Assembly (NCBI GenBank): GCA_965227535.1
Contig: OZ245761.1
Coordinates: 4,836,001-4,900,000, forward strand
From: SZUA-430 sp965227535
GTDB lineage: Bacteria; Pseudomonadota; Alphaproteobacteria; Micropepsales; Micropepsaceae
DNA: 64,000 bases
Direction of reading: 5' to 3'
The position numbers were made by a program, and so were the translations under genes. The notes below the pieces were generated by a model, which did no database searches, was not told where the DNA came from, and saw nothing but the letters and a program-made list of their open reading frames with translations. Each line of letters starts with the position of its first letter. The first letter of the stretch is position 1. Of this stretch, positions 8,896 through 17,113 are shown one piece after another.

Positions 8896-10182
8896 TCACC
8901 GACCCGCGCGAGCGTAGGCTCGCAGTTCCTGAACCAGTTCTCGCACTAATTTCTCAACCTCGTTTCCTAAGTCCACCGCCTTCACGACATTTCGAGCAAT
9001 TTGTGGGTTCAAGCGACAAATGCCCCGGACCGCAAGCGTGAAATCCCCGGGCGCAAATGTGTTTCGCAACACAAATTCAAGAACGGCCCGATCAACACGG
9101 GGTCGCAATGGCTCCATAAGGTCAAAGACTAGAGGGTGTTTGTAACGGGAATCGCCGTGGAGGTATCCGATGGACGGGTCGAGACCCGCTGCTACGATAT
9201 GAACGCGGACCATATTTTCTAGCACCGCATACCCGTAATTGAGCATAGCGTTGACTGGGTGAACGGCGTAGCGGTTGATTTCATTGTGCGACACCCGTGA
9301 ACCAAACTTGTGCCAGTCGTCTGGAATGGGCTTTCGGTTCGTTCCCTTCCACCGCACAGGCATTTCTTTCCACGCGGCGAAATAGTGCCATGCGAAGCGA
9401 CCTTCTAGACCGAGGAGTTTGCTGGTGGAGATTGCTGCGAGTTTTCTCACGTTTCGAATTTCGAAATCGAAGAATTCTAGCGCTCGCTTGACCGCATCTG
9501 TCGCCGGGAGCGCATGACGTAAGGTGTTCGTGCAAGCCTCAAGCTTTTTCTCGATCAACCAGGCTGCTAGTTTCTGAGCCCGGCCGCCTTTTTTTGCAGC
9601 CCATTGCTGTTCGATCAATTTGCGATCAGCGGCGTAGCCGTCGGCACCGCCAACGGCAATTACCGAACCCATCCAGTCGAGTTGTATCAATGGGATATTC
9701 TGTTCGGACAGCCAGGCCAGAACGTCAAAGGTCAAATACCCATCACCATCCAGCATCACAATTCGGGATGGCAAAAGCCTGTCGCCCCGGAAATATCGGT
9801 ATTGCTCCGGGTTTTGTGGATGATGTGTGAAGCCATTTCGAATTAGCAGCGTACCGTTGTCGATTTTCATCCGCACGCCATGCCCGGCGAGAATAAGCGG
9901 TAAATGTTCCTGTCTTTTTCGACGATACTTGCTTGATCGCCTATTTAATTCGGCGATCCAAAATTCGCCGCGCTCGGCCCATTCGTAATCGTCGCCGGTC
10001 TCGCAATTGCTTTGAATTTCCGCATTTCGAAATTGAATATCGGTAGATGACTTGTCGCTCAAAGCGGCCCGCTTTCCGCCCAAGAAAATCGACCAATTTG
10101 GGCTTACAAATCTATCGCAAAAAGGCCGCCTTTCCCAGCAATTCCGGGCAATTGCGGCGTTGAAATCCCAGCATAACGGCAA
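8896..10182 (-). CDS. cas1: Solo Cas1 integrase (casposase)
   Basis: The encoded protein matches Cas1. A beta-rich N-terminal part includes LPLILAGHGVRMKIDNGTLLIRNG, and the helical catalytic domain has LGLEGRFAWHYF (E260), GYLHGD (H342) and FDLMEPLRP (D354, with E357), the three metal ligands of the Cas1 nuclease/integrase (numbering from the 428-residue frame). In casposons Cas1 joins the transposon ends to target DNA; in CRISPR it inserts spacers. An extension of roughly 90 residues rich in charged residues precedes the core. The start is uncertain: TTG 10182, or TTG 10062 (MSDKSSTD..., with 'ggaaag' upstream, 388 residues). There is no cas2, no CRISPR array and no effector gene nearby. 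The HTH gene lies just upstream. Confidence 0.93.
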   Translation of the reverse strand: MPLCWDFNAAIARNCWERRPFCDRFVSPNWSIFLGGKRAALSDKSSTDIQFRNAEIQSNCETGDDYEWAERGEFWIAELNRRSSKYRRKRQEHLPLILAGHGVRMKIDNGTLLIRNGFTHHPQNPEQYRYFRGDRLLPSRIVMLDGDGYLTFDVLAWLSEQNIPLIQLDWMGSVIAVGGADGYAADRKLIEQQWAAKKGGRAQKLAAWLIEKKLEACTNTLRHALPATDAVKRALEFFDFEIRNVRKLAAISTSKLLGLEGRFAWHYFAAWKEMPVRWKGTNRKPIPDDWHKFGSRVSHNEINRYAVHPVNAMLNYGYAVLENMVRVHIVAAGLDPSIGYLHGDSRYKHPLVFDLMEPLRPRVDRAVLEFVLRNTFAPGDFTLAVRGICRLNPQIARNVVKAVDLGNEVEKLVRELVQELRAYARAGR

Positions 10183-10194
10183 ACGATTTTGCCG
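10177..10194. promoter_or_regulatory. Short perfect hairpin between the HTH gene and cas1
   Basis: CGGCAAA (10177-10183), CGAT loop and TTTGCCG (10188-10194) form a perfect 7-bp stem immediately after the stop of the upstream HTH gene on the reverse strand. No T-run follows, so a simple intrinsic terminator is not shown. It overlaps the outermost candidate start of cas1 (TTG 10182), which favours the inner start at 10062. It could attenuate cas1 expression or mark an mRNA processing site. Confidence 0.4.
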
Positions 10195-11091
10195 CTACAG
10201 CGACCCGCCCGCTGGGGGTTCATTAGCGCGTCGAAATTGATAGTGCACGCACGCCGCAAGCATGAGCGATCCCCAATTCGGCTCGTCAAAGACTTCCGAT
10301 ACCCGTTGGGCTGGCTTTTCGAGAATATCGAACATTGTTCGAAGACCTGGCGGCAGGATCGCGACAATTCGCGAAGCAAATCCGGTGGCGGATCGCATTA
10401 GCCGAAACATTTTCCGGCCCAAATCAAAAATCGCTTGATCGGCATTTAAGATCGAGGTTTCGGCGGAATCTCCTATTTCTTCGGGGTCGCCGATAATTCC
10501 CGAGAAAAAGAAAATCGGATCAACGGCTGTTTGCCCCATGCGTTGCAGCGACTTGTTCAATTGCTCGACATCGATAAGCGCTGAAAATATGTTTGCGGAT
10601 TGCTTTGCATCCGAGCCAAATCGCGTAACGCCGTAACTTCCAACGATGGCCGGGTCGGACCATTTGAATCCATCCGGCAAAATTTCGGATGAAGCAATTC
10701 CAGCTTTGCCGATAATGGCCCGAGAATTTCGTGAAGACGGCTGCGCATCATTCCGCGCGTCGTAGGTCGAATTGATAGGATCAAGCAGCGTCCAGCGAAT
10801 TCGCCGCAATTCGGTCTGCAAAGCCGTCCGCAATTTGTTTAATGGGACCGGAATATCGTGTAGCCACACATGAATTAGCGTTTCGTCCTCGGACACTATT
10901 GCGCGCGAGCGCAATTCAGCGATTAGCAACACGCGATTCAATTCCGTGTGTGTCCAAGTGTGGCTACCCGCGTGGCCCGAACGCAATCCGTATTCGGATA
11001 TCCAGTCGCGAAGCTTTCGCGCGTTGACCTCAACGCCGTAGCGCGCAAGCGACAGGGCGTTCGCACGCCTATGAAACTCCACGAACTTCAT
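10195..11091 (-). CDS. Casposon protein with MerR-like HTH segment
   Basis: The open frame reaches 11418, but that part overlaps the divergent gene at 11214 and has no protein-like character; the ATG at 11091 (MKFVEFHRRANALSLARYGV) gives 298 residues. Residues about 16-65 (ARYGVEVNARKLRDWISEYGLRS..THTELNRVLLIAELRSRAI) resemble a MerR-type winged helix-turn-helix with the usual 'RKLRDWI.EYGL' spacing. The rest contains WLHDIPVPLNKLRTAL and a helical C-terminus and matches nothing I know. It precedes cas1 on the same strand and is divergent from the HNH-polB operon, a layout suited to a regulator of both. Function is inferred. Confidence 0.7.
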   Translation of the reverse strand: MKFVEFHRRANALSLARYGVEVNARKLRDWISEYGLRSGHAGSHTWTHTELNRVLLIAELRSRAIVSEDETLIHVWLHDIPVPLNKLRTALQTELRRIRWTLLDPINSTYDARNDAQPSSRNSRAIIGKAGIASSEILPDGFKWSDPAIVGSYGVTRFGSDAKQSANIFSALIDVEQLNKSLQRMGQTAVDPIFFFSGIIGDPEEIGDSAETSILNADQAIFDLGRKMFRLMRSATGFASRIVAILPPGLRTMFDILEKPAQRVSEVFDEPNWGSLMLAACVHYQFRRANEPPAGGSL

Positions 11092-11213
11092 GCCCTGACG
11101 CACTCGACTTCCAAAGGGGAGCTTGGCCCAAACCAATTTGACACCAATACACCAAGTTCGTTGGCTGCGACTCGTTCGATGGGTTCGCGCTCCAATCCAA
11201 GGGAGCCGCCCCA

Positions 11214-11792
11214 ATGGCCAGTAAGCCGCGTGACTACAAAGCTGAATATGCCCGCCGCCTCGAACTCGGACGGAAGCGCGGTTACAGCCGTGCTCGTGCG
11301 CGCGGGCACAGCTCCACGCGCCAGAAGGAGCCCAAGCGCGAATCAGCAAAGTTGAAGGATCGCCTGGAACAGGCCTTCGCACTCTTTCGCGAAAGCAAGA
11401 ACCTTTCCAAAAGCGCAAGAACCTCCAAGGTATCGACCGAGCGTTTTCGCCTCTTCCTTCGCGAGAACGCGCTCGCGCGGAAGCGCAACGGCCAGTGGCG
11501 CTTGTCGGCTGATAACCGTCCGCGCCAAATCGAGATGCTTTCCGTTGCCGGTTGGGTGGCCGTCACGGTTCATGGTTTCAAATTCGCCTCGGAAATCGGC
11601 AAGCACCGTGCCGCCGTCCGCGCGTTCAAAGACAGTGGCGATGAATCCGCACTCGCGCCATTCGTCGGCAAGTCCATCACCGATATCGACGGCAAGACCC
11701 ATCAGTTCGAAACGAGGCCCAACATGCTGTTGCGCTCGTTCAAAACCGGGCGTGGATCGTTCGAAAATATCTACAAGCTCGTTAGTCAATGA
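11214..11792 (+). CDS. Basic casposon protein of unknown function
   Basis: This is a 192-residue protein whose first 50 residues are strongly basic (KPRDYKAEYARRLELGRKRGYSRARARGH). The 'RDYxAEYxRR...ARGH' start is familiar from hypothetical proteins of phages and islands. Residues about 60-95 could form a helix-turn-helix (FRESKNLSKSARTSKVSTERFRLFLRENALARK), followed by a compact domain. 'aagggag' precedes the ATG. Its stop overlaps the next start (ATGA at 11789), so it heads a translationally coupled operon with the HNH and polymerase genes. DNA binding is likely; the specific role is unknown. Confidence 0.72.
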   Translation: MASKPRDYKAEYARRLELGRKRGYSRARARGHSSTRQKEPKRESAKLKDRLEQAFALFRESKNLSKSARTSKVSTERFRLFLRENALARKRNGQWRLSADNRPRQIEMLSVAGWVAVTVHGFKFASEIGKHRAAVRAFKDSGDESALAPFVGKSITDIDGKTHQFETRPNMLLRSFKTGRGSFENIYKLVSQ

Positions 11793-12289
11793 TTGGCGGC
11801 ATCATCATGACACAGCAATTCGATGACGATGAAGCGAAGCGCCAATCCGAAAGGCGTTTGTTCAACGCCCATCGCCGCCTTGGCACAGACACGCCCATTT
11901 GCGTGGGATGCGGCGAAACATATGCTCACGCCATAGAATTGCATCACTGGGTGGGCTTTGGCTTGGACCCGACCAAGGTGCCCGCCTGCCGGAATTGCCA
12001 TCGCCGGTACACGGACGGCCAAAAGGGATGGCTGGAAGCTATCGCCGGAACGCCGGGGATAAATGAAATCATCGGCCGCCTATTGCTCTCATGGGCTGAT
12101 ATTGCCGAGGTTGCTGCGCCGACGCTAAGGCGGTACGCAGCCCTGGCATCGACGTTGCCCCCTGGCGTCATGGATATCATGATTGCGTTCGCAGACTTTA
12201 TTGAGGCAAAGGTTCCAAGCCTTCGCCGCTACGGGCGTCTGGCACTCGGCTATGAGGCTGACGCAGACAATGGGCAAGGGTCAAACTGA
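11789..12289 (+). CDS. HNH-like zinc-finger nuclease-type protein
   Basis: This is a 166-residue protein (160 if it starts at ATG 11807). It has CVGCG (C38, C41), ELHHW (H52, H53) and CRNCHRR (C67, C70, H71): two zinc knuckles around a His-His pair, the pattern of HNH/McrA-type endonucleases. The rest is helical. HNH proteins are standard companions of cas1 and polB in casposons, which strengthens the identification of the element. It overlaps the upstream gene by four bases, and its end overlaps the polymerase start. Catalysis was not tested; loss of nuclease activity with retained DNA binding is possible. Confidence 0.82.
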   Translation: MIGGIIMTQQFDDDEAKRQSERRLFNAHRRLGTDTPICVGCGETYAHAIELHHWVGFGLDPTKVPACRNCHRRYTDGQKGWLEAIAGTPGINEIIGRLLLSWADIAEVAAPTLRRYAALASTLPPGVMDIMIAFADFIEAKVPSLRRYGRLALGYEADADNGQGSN

Positions 12290-15200
12290 CGAGAAGCCGA
12301 GCCCGCGCGCGGCGAATGCAATAGACCCAACTTTCGAACCGCTGCCGATCTACTTGCGGGGCTATGTCGAAAGTTCGCCGGAAACTGAACCGGAGGGCGA
12401 CGGCCCAGGTAACGTGGGCAAGGCAACGAACGAATTCGGCACCTCCAATCAGGCCTTCACGCCAAAGCGCACGCTCATTTTTGACACTGAAACGACGACC
12501 GACCACACGCAAGCGCTGCGGGTTGGTGCCTACCAGCTTCGCGACGCCAAGGCCATCAAGCTTGGAATGTTTTACGATCCCGCGCGGCTGACCGCGCGAG
12601 AAATCGATACCGTGAAGACCTATGCCGGCGCGCACGGCCTGCGGCTTCTCGCCGTCGAACAATTCATCGAAAACATCATCTATCTCGAAGCGTACCAGAC
12701 CGGGGCCGCTATCGTTGGCTTCAATCTGCCGTTTGACCTTTCGCGCCTGGCGATCAGTTCAACTACGGCGCGGCGTTTGTCTGATGCGTTTAGTTTGAGG
12801 CTGAGCGACCGCGAGGCGAATCCGCCAATCCAAATCAAGAACCTGAATTCACGCGCCGCGCTAATTCAATTTATGTCAGTCGGCCAAGATGCTCCACGCG
12901 GTCAACGCAAACGCCAGATTGATGCAACACAAAATCGCGGCTTCTTTATGGATGTGAAGACCGGTGCGTCAGCGCTATTCGGTTCACGATCATTCTCGCT
13001 TGCATCACTGTGCAAATTTCTCGGCACGAAGACCCAAAAGGCGGACACCGACGAACACGGCGGCCCGATCAGCTACGCGTATCTCGACTATCTCATGACG
13101 GACGTCCAAGCGACTTGGGAATGTCACGAGAAACTCAAGGACGTCTATCGGATTCACAGCCTAACCAGGACCGGCTTCCACCGCATTTACAGTGAAGCGT
13201 CAGTCGGCAAAGCCTACCTCAAGGAGATGGGCATTCAATCGTGGGCGACGTTGCAGCCGGACTTTCCACGCCAGATGCTCGGTCACATAATGAGCGCCTA
13301 TTACGGCGGGCGCGCTGAGGTTCGCATCCGCCGGAAGATTGCGCGCGTCCTGTATTGCGACTTCGCGTCGATGTACCCAACCATTTGCACACTGATGGGA
13401 TTGTGGCAGCACTTCATTTCGCAAGGCGATGATTGGGACGATTCAACGGAGACAACAAAAGGGTTTCTTGCATCCGTTTCCGTGGAGGATTTGCAGAACC
13501 CTACGACGTGGCGTCGGCTGGCCACGCTTGTCGAAGTCGAGCCAGACGGCGAAGTGTTTCCCGTTCGCGCTAAGTATGACGGCGACGCGAACACAACCAT
13601 TGCGCTAAATCACTTGCGCTCGGACAAGGCCCTTTGGTTCACGCTTGCGGATTGCATCGCCGCGAAACTCCTATCGGGCAGGGCGCCGAGGGTGAAACGT
13701 GCAATCGCGTTCCAGCCGCGCGAAGTGCAGTCGGGCCTATTGCCGATCCTCTTTGCGGGCAATGCCGACTACCGCGTGGATCCAAACGAAGACGATTTGT
13801 TCAAGCGTGTTATCGAGCTTCGGAATGAGGTGAAGGCGCAAGCCGACAAGGCAACGGAAACGGAGAAGGATCAGCTCAAGGCAACCGACCAAGCGTTGAA
13901 GCTGTTTGCGAATTCTACGAGCTACGGCATCAACATCGAAGTTATCGTCGAGAATCATTCGAGCAAGCACAACGCGACGCTTTACGGGATCGATGAAAAG
14001 CAGGTTCGGGTGCGCGTCAGCCAGGAAGAAAAGCAGGGCACGAATTTTCATCCGTTGCTGGCGGTACTCATAACAGGCGGCGCGCGCCTCATGCTGGCAC
14101 TCGCCGAAACGATGGCAAATGCCAAGGGCCTCGATTGGGCGCTTTGCGACACCGACAGTATGGCATTAGCTCGCCCCGAGGGTATGGAGGACGCCGCGTT
14201 CTTGTCCAAAGGGGAAGAAATCGTTTCGTGGTTTCAACGCTTGAACCCGTACAAAGGCAATAAGCCGCTGTTCAAGAAGGAGGCTCACAATTTCTCACTG
14301 AACCCAGCCTCCCGCGATTCGAAGCACCCTCCGCTGTATTGCTTGGCGATTTCCGCGAAGCGTTATGTTCTGTTCAATATCGACGGAGGCGGTAGGCCGG
14401 TGCTGCGCAAGATTTCCGGGCATGGCCTGGGCCATTTGTTATCGCCTTATCAAGGCGACGCCGCGTCGCCCAAAATCCCTGAGCCAATGATGGACCTCGA
14501 AGAAGCAGGCGTTCCACGTTGGCACCATGACCTCTGGTATCGCATCGTAGAGGCGCAGCTGAAAATGGAAGCCAATCAAGCGCAGGGTGTTGTGCGACCA
14601 CTTCATTCGGACCTAACGGGGTTTGCGTTGCCCGCCGTGAGTCGCTACGGCGCATCGACCCCCAGATTGCTTGCGTGGTTCAAAGCGCTAAACGCAGGGA
14701 AGTCCTATCCCGATCAAGTGAAGCCGTTCAACTTCATGTACGGGTATCAAGCTAGAGGCCCACTCGATGAACAGTTCGATGAGGCCCGGATTGGCAGCAT
14801 CGCTCCTTCGGATCGCAAGCAACGACACCAGCCGCACGCTGTTGCGCCCTATGACAAAGATAGGTCCAAGGCGCTGAAGCGCGTGTTTGATCGCGTCAAC
14901 GGTAAGCCTGTTCCCATCGAACAACTCCAGACCTACGAAGACGCGCTCGCTGACTATCATCTGAACACGGAAAGCAAGTTCAGCAACGCGGGCCGGTTCG
15001 ACAGTGGTCGGACTGAGCGCCGCCATGTTGAAGCGCTGTCCGTTATCTACATCGGCAAAGAGGCGGACCGTCTGGAGGAAGCGTTCTACCTTGGCGTCGA
15101 TACCGACATCGAATACCTCGCGACCGAAGAAGATCGTGCCGCGCTCATGGCGGAAACCCTCGCGGCCATAAAGAAACACGGGCGCAAGACGTTTGAGCGG

Positions 15201-15494
15201 GCTTGCGGCATGGCGCCTAGCCATCTTGCCGCAATCATGGGCGGAGCCCATACACTCACGCGGCTTGCTCGAACGCGGCTCACGCAAGCAATTGAATTGC
15301 TCTCACAAGAAGCAAACGAAATCGCCGCGCTACTCGACAGGGCTCGGCAGGAAGCTGGGCAAATTGGTTTGCGGCAATTGGCGCGAGCGCTAGCCGTCGA
15401 TGCGTCGAACTTGGCGAAAGTGCTTGATCCGCGAAAAGATCGGACGGCTTCGAAGGCTCTTATTGGGAAGCTGCGTTTGAGATATCAAGTTTGA
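12252..15494 (+). CDS. polB: Family B DNA polymerase of the casposon
   Basis: This is a DNA-directed DNA polymerase of 1080 residues from ATG 12252 (ATG 12270 is possible; the frame reaches 12183 but overlaps the HNH gene). The exonuclease motif FDTETT is at about 77-82. The polymerase motifs are in order: A, DFASMYPT (D370); B, KLFANSTSYG (K550); C, CDTDSM (D633, D635). These are the conserved family B active-site residues. About 400 residues follow the palm, ending in a helical segment with GLRQLARALAVDASNLAKVL, probably a small HTH. In casposons this enzyme is thought to copy the element during transposition. The gene overlaps the HNH gene, so expression is coupled. Confidence 0.96.
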   Translation: MRLTQTMGKGQTDEKPSPRAANAIDPTFEPLPIYLRGYVESSPETEPEGDGPGNVGKATNEFGTSNQAFTPKRTLIFDTETTTDHTQALRVGAYQLRDAKAIKLGMFYDPARLTAREIDTVKTYAGAHGLRLLAVEQFIENIIYLEAYQTGAAIVGFNLPFDLSRLAISSTTARRLSDAFSLRLSDREANPPIQIKNLNSRAALIQFMSVGQDAPRGQRKRQIDATQNRGFFMDVKTGASALFGSRSFSLASLCKFLGTKTQKADTDEHGGPISYAYLDYLMTDVQATWECHEKLKDVYRIHSLTRTGFHRIYSEASVGKAYLKEMGIQSWATLQPDFPRQMLGHIMSAYYGGRAEVRIRRKIARVLYCDFASMYPTICTLMGLWQHFISQGDDWDDSTETTKGFLASVSVEDLQNPTTWRRLATLVEVEPDGEVFPVRAKYDGDANTTIALNHLRSDKALWFTLADCIAAKLLSGRAPRVKRAIAFQPREVQSGLLPILFAGNADYRVDPNEDDLFKRVIELRNEVKAQADKATETEKDQLKATDQALKLFANSTSYGINIEVIVENHSSKHNATLYGIDEKQVRVRVSQEEKQGTNFHPLLAVLITGGARLMLALAETMANAKGLDWALCDTDSMALARPEGMEDAAFLSKGEEIVSWFQRLNPYKGNKPLFKKEAHNFSLNPASRDSKHPPLYCLAISAKRYVLFNIDGGGRPVLRKISGHGLGHLLSPYQGDAASPKIPEPMMDLEEAGVPRWHHDLWYRIVEAQLKMEANQAQGVVRPLHSDLTGFALPAVSRYGASTPRLLAWFKALNAGKSYPDQVKPFNFMYGYQARGPLDEQFDEARIGSIAPSDRKQRHQPHAVAPYDKDRSKALKRVFDRVNGKPVPIEQLQTYEDALADYHLNTESKFSNAGRFDSGRTERRHVEALSVIYIGKEADRLEEAFYLGVDTDIEYLATEEDRAALMAETLAAIKKHGRKTFERACGMAPSHLAAIMGGAHTLTRLARTRLTQAIELLSQEANEIAALLDRARQEAGQIGLRQLARALAVDASNLAKVLDPRKDRTASKALIGKLRLRYQV

Positions 15495-15510
15495 CCGGAC
15501 TGGCGGAACA

Positions 15511-15735
15511 CTATCCGCCTCGCGGCCCATCCGGCCGAATCAGTTCAATATGATTGACGCCCAAAGCGCGGGCCAATTCGTACAGCGTCACCACGGTCGG
15601 ATTTCGCCGCCCCTGTTCAAGCCCGCTGATGTATTGCTGACTGAAGCCTGAAATCTCCGCAAAACGCTCCTGAGTGAGGCCTTTCTTCTCTCTGAAGCGC
15701 TTCACGTTTCGCCCGACCAGCTTGCGCATGTCCAT
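15511..15735 (-). CDS. XRE-family helix-turn-helix regulator
   Basis: This 74-residue protein is a single Cro/C1-type HTH domain: VGRNVKRFREKKGLTQERFAEISGFSQQYISGLEQGRRNPTV and onward, with the recognition helix at SQQYISGLEQG. It has almost nothing beyond the DNA-binding domain, so it probably dimerises through short termini. It is read divergently from the lipoprotein gene across an intergenic region with an inverted repeat (15750-15790), a natural operator. Its stop lies 17 bases beyond the polymerase stop. It could control the cargo half of the element. Confidence 0.9.
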   Translation of the reverse strand: MDMRKLVGRNVKRFREKKGLTQERFAEISGFSQQYISGLEQGRRNPTVVTLYELARALGVNHIELIRPDGPRGG

Positions 15736-15749
15736 GCGCTGAGGTCAGC

Positions 15750-15790
15750 GGATTACACACTTTGAAGTTATCAACTATAGTATGTAATCC
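15750..15790. promoter_or_regulatory. Inverted repeat in the XRE/lipoprotein divergent region
   Basis: GGATTACA (15750-15757) and TGTAATCC (15783-15790) are perfect inverted 8-mers 25 bases apart, enclosing AT-rich DNA (ttatcaactatagta) that could hold overlapping divergent promoters. The spacing places the half-sites about three helical turns apart, suited to a looped or cooperatively bound XRE operator. No experimentally defined site is known to me. Confidence 0.5.
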
Positions 15791-15849
15791 AGTTCTCAGC
15801 CTGATTTGCGACAGCGTTGGCGCGCCAGGCCATTCGGGGAGATTCGCCA

Positions 15850-16920
15850 ATGCCTTCTGGCCTCGCGAGATTTGCGATCTTTGCCTTTGCAGCTGCTCTA
15901 ACCGCCTGCGGACAAGGTAACGTATCCGGCACTTACGTCGCAAAATCCTACGGTTCGGTCGCGATGCTAGAATTGGTCCAAACCGACGACGGCAAGCTTT
16001 CCGGAAAGCTAACGACCGTGAGCATCGGGAAGGGCCGCGTACAGGACGGCAACGCGTCAGTCTCTGGGGTGGTCCATGACGCGGCGATAAGCCTGACAAT
16101 TCAGCCCACGATTGGACCGCTTTCTCTCTCAATCGTCACAACCACGATGGCCGGTTCCGTAAGCTCGGGGATGCTTCGCCTTAATACCGATGCTTCGAAT
16201 GGAAAGGTTCAGACGATTGAATTCCTGCGCTCGGACGTTTCGGAATTCGAATCATGGGCGTCGTCCATTCGCGAAACAGTGCAGCGTGCTGCCGAAGCAC
16301 AAGCAAAAGCCGAAGCCAAGGCAAAGCGTGAGCGGGAAGCGGCGGAAGCACTGGCAAAGGTTGAGCGAGCGCAAGAGCAAGAACGCACACGGCTTCAACG
16401 AGAGCGCGATGAACTTCTAAGTGATATCAAGACATTCACCGACCGCGTGGCGAAATTCGAAAAGACGACCGGCGAATTCATTCCAAAATTCCAAAAGGCC
16501 GAGACTCGCTATCGGGAGGTAACAGTCAGAGCGCAGCAAATGCGCGACCAGCAACGCACGGTACCGCACTACTCCAGAGGCCAGATCGCCTTCGCGCTAA
16601 GGTCGATGCTCAACTTCAGTGGTCCGATGGAGGGTACGCGGAAGGCTGCCGAAGCAACGACAAACGATTTCGAAAAGGGTGCAAGCGACGGTGCCGCAAT
16701 TGTCAAGCGTTTGACCAGTGGGTGCGGCGGGATCAATGCCGGTAGCGACAATGGCGCGGCGCTGGTCGCAGCTTGCAACTCACTCCCCAGTGTGGCGTCC
16801 AAATTCTCCGCCACCGTTGACAAGCTTCGTGCGGCAATCAGCACGACCGATCAGGTTTACCGCGAAGAGAATGCTAAACAGCAAGCGATACTAGCGCAAG
16901 TCGAACAACTGGCCAATTGA
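15850..16920 (+). CDS. Predicted lipoprotein with long coiled coil, casposon cargo
   Basis: The ATG at 15850 starts a 356-residue protein with a type II signal peptide: hydrophobic run ARFAIFAFAAALTAC, with the lipobox Cys at about residue 19. Residues about 25-120 look beta-rich (SYGSVAMLELVQTDDGKLSGKLT). A long charged coiled coil follows (RETVQRAAEAQAKAEAKAKREREAAEALAK and on, about 140-200), then a helical C-terminus with two Cys. It would be anchored in the outer or inner membrane facing the periplasm. I do not recognise the family. It lies between the XRE regulator and the restriction-modification genes, so it is cargo rather than transposition machinery. Confidence 0.75.
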   Translation: MPSGLARFAIFAFAAALTACGQGNVSGTYVAKSYGSVAMLELVQTDDGKLSGKLTTVSIGKGRVQDGNASVSGVVHDAAISLTIQPTIGPLSLSIVTTTMAGSVSSGMLRLNTDASNGKVQTIEFLRSDVSEFESWASSIRETVQRAAEAQAKAEAKAKREREAAEALAKVERAQEQERTRLQRERDELLSDIKTFTDRVAKFEKTTGEFIPKFQKAETRYREVTVRAQQMRDQQRTVPHYSRGQIAFALRSMLNFSGPMEGTRKAAEATTNDFEKGASDGAAIVKRLTSGCGGINAGSDNGAALVAACNSLPSVASKFSATVDKLRAAISTTDQVYREENAKQQAILAQVEQLAN

Positions 16921-17113
16921 GCGCCCGCTCCTTGCACTCGACGCCGACAGGGAGCGCATGGCGCGTCGCCGGCGGCGATCAGCGCATCCCGGACCCTTCG
17001 TGCGCAAGCGAATTCGCCGGGAGATATCCCCAGCCCCCCGGTTGCAAGACGCGAAGCGGAGACGCTAAGTCCAATCTGATGTAGCCGATCAGTCGAAGGC
17101 GCGGGGAAAATGC

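Noticed and set aside
11092..11418. N-terminal extension of the HTH gene upstream of cas1
   Set aside because: The extension overlaps the divergent gene at 11214, is rich in Arg/Cys/Trp without domain character, and ATG 11091 gives a natural start.
8896..12289. A CRISPR-Cas locus around cas1
   Set aside because: No repeat-spacer array, cas2 or effector gene is visible within several kilobases on either side; the polB, HNH and terminal repeats fit a casposon instead.
15502..15519. Bidirectional terminator (ggcgga / tccgcc) between polB and the XRE gene
   Set aside because: The 6-bp stem lacks a T-run on either strand and overlaps the XRE stop codon; not enough to call a terminator.
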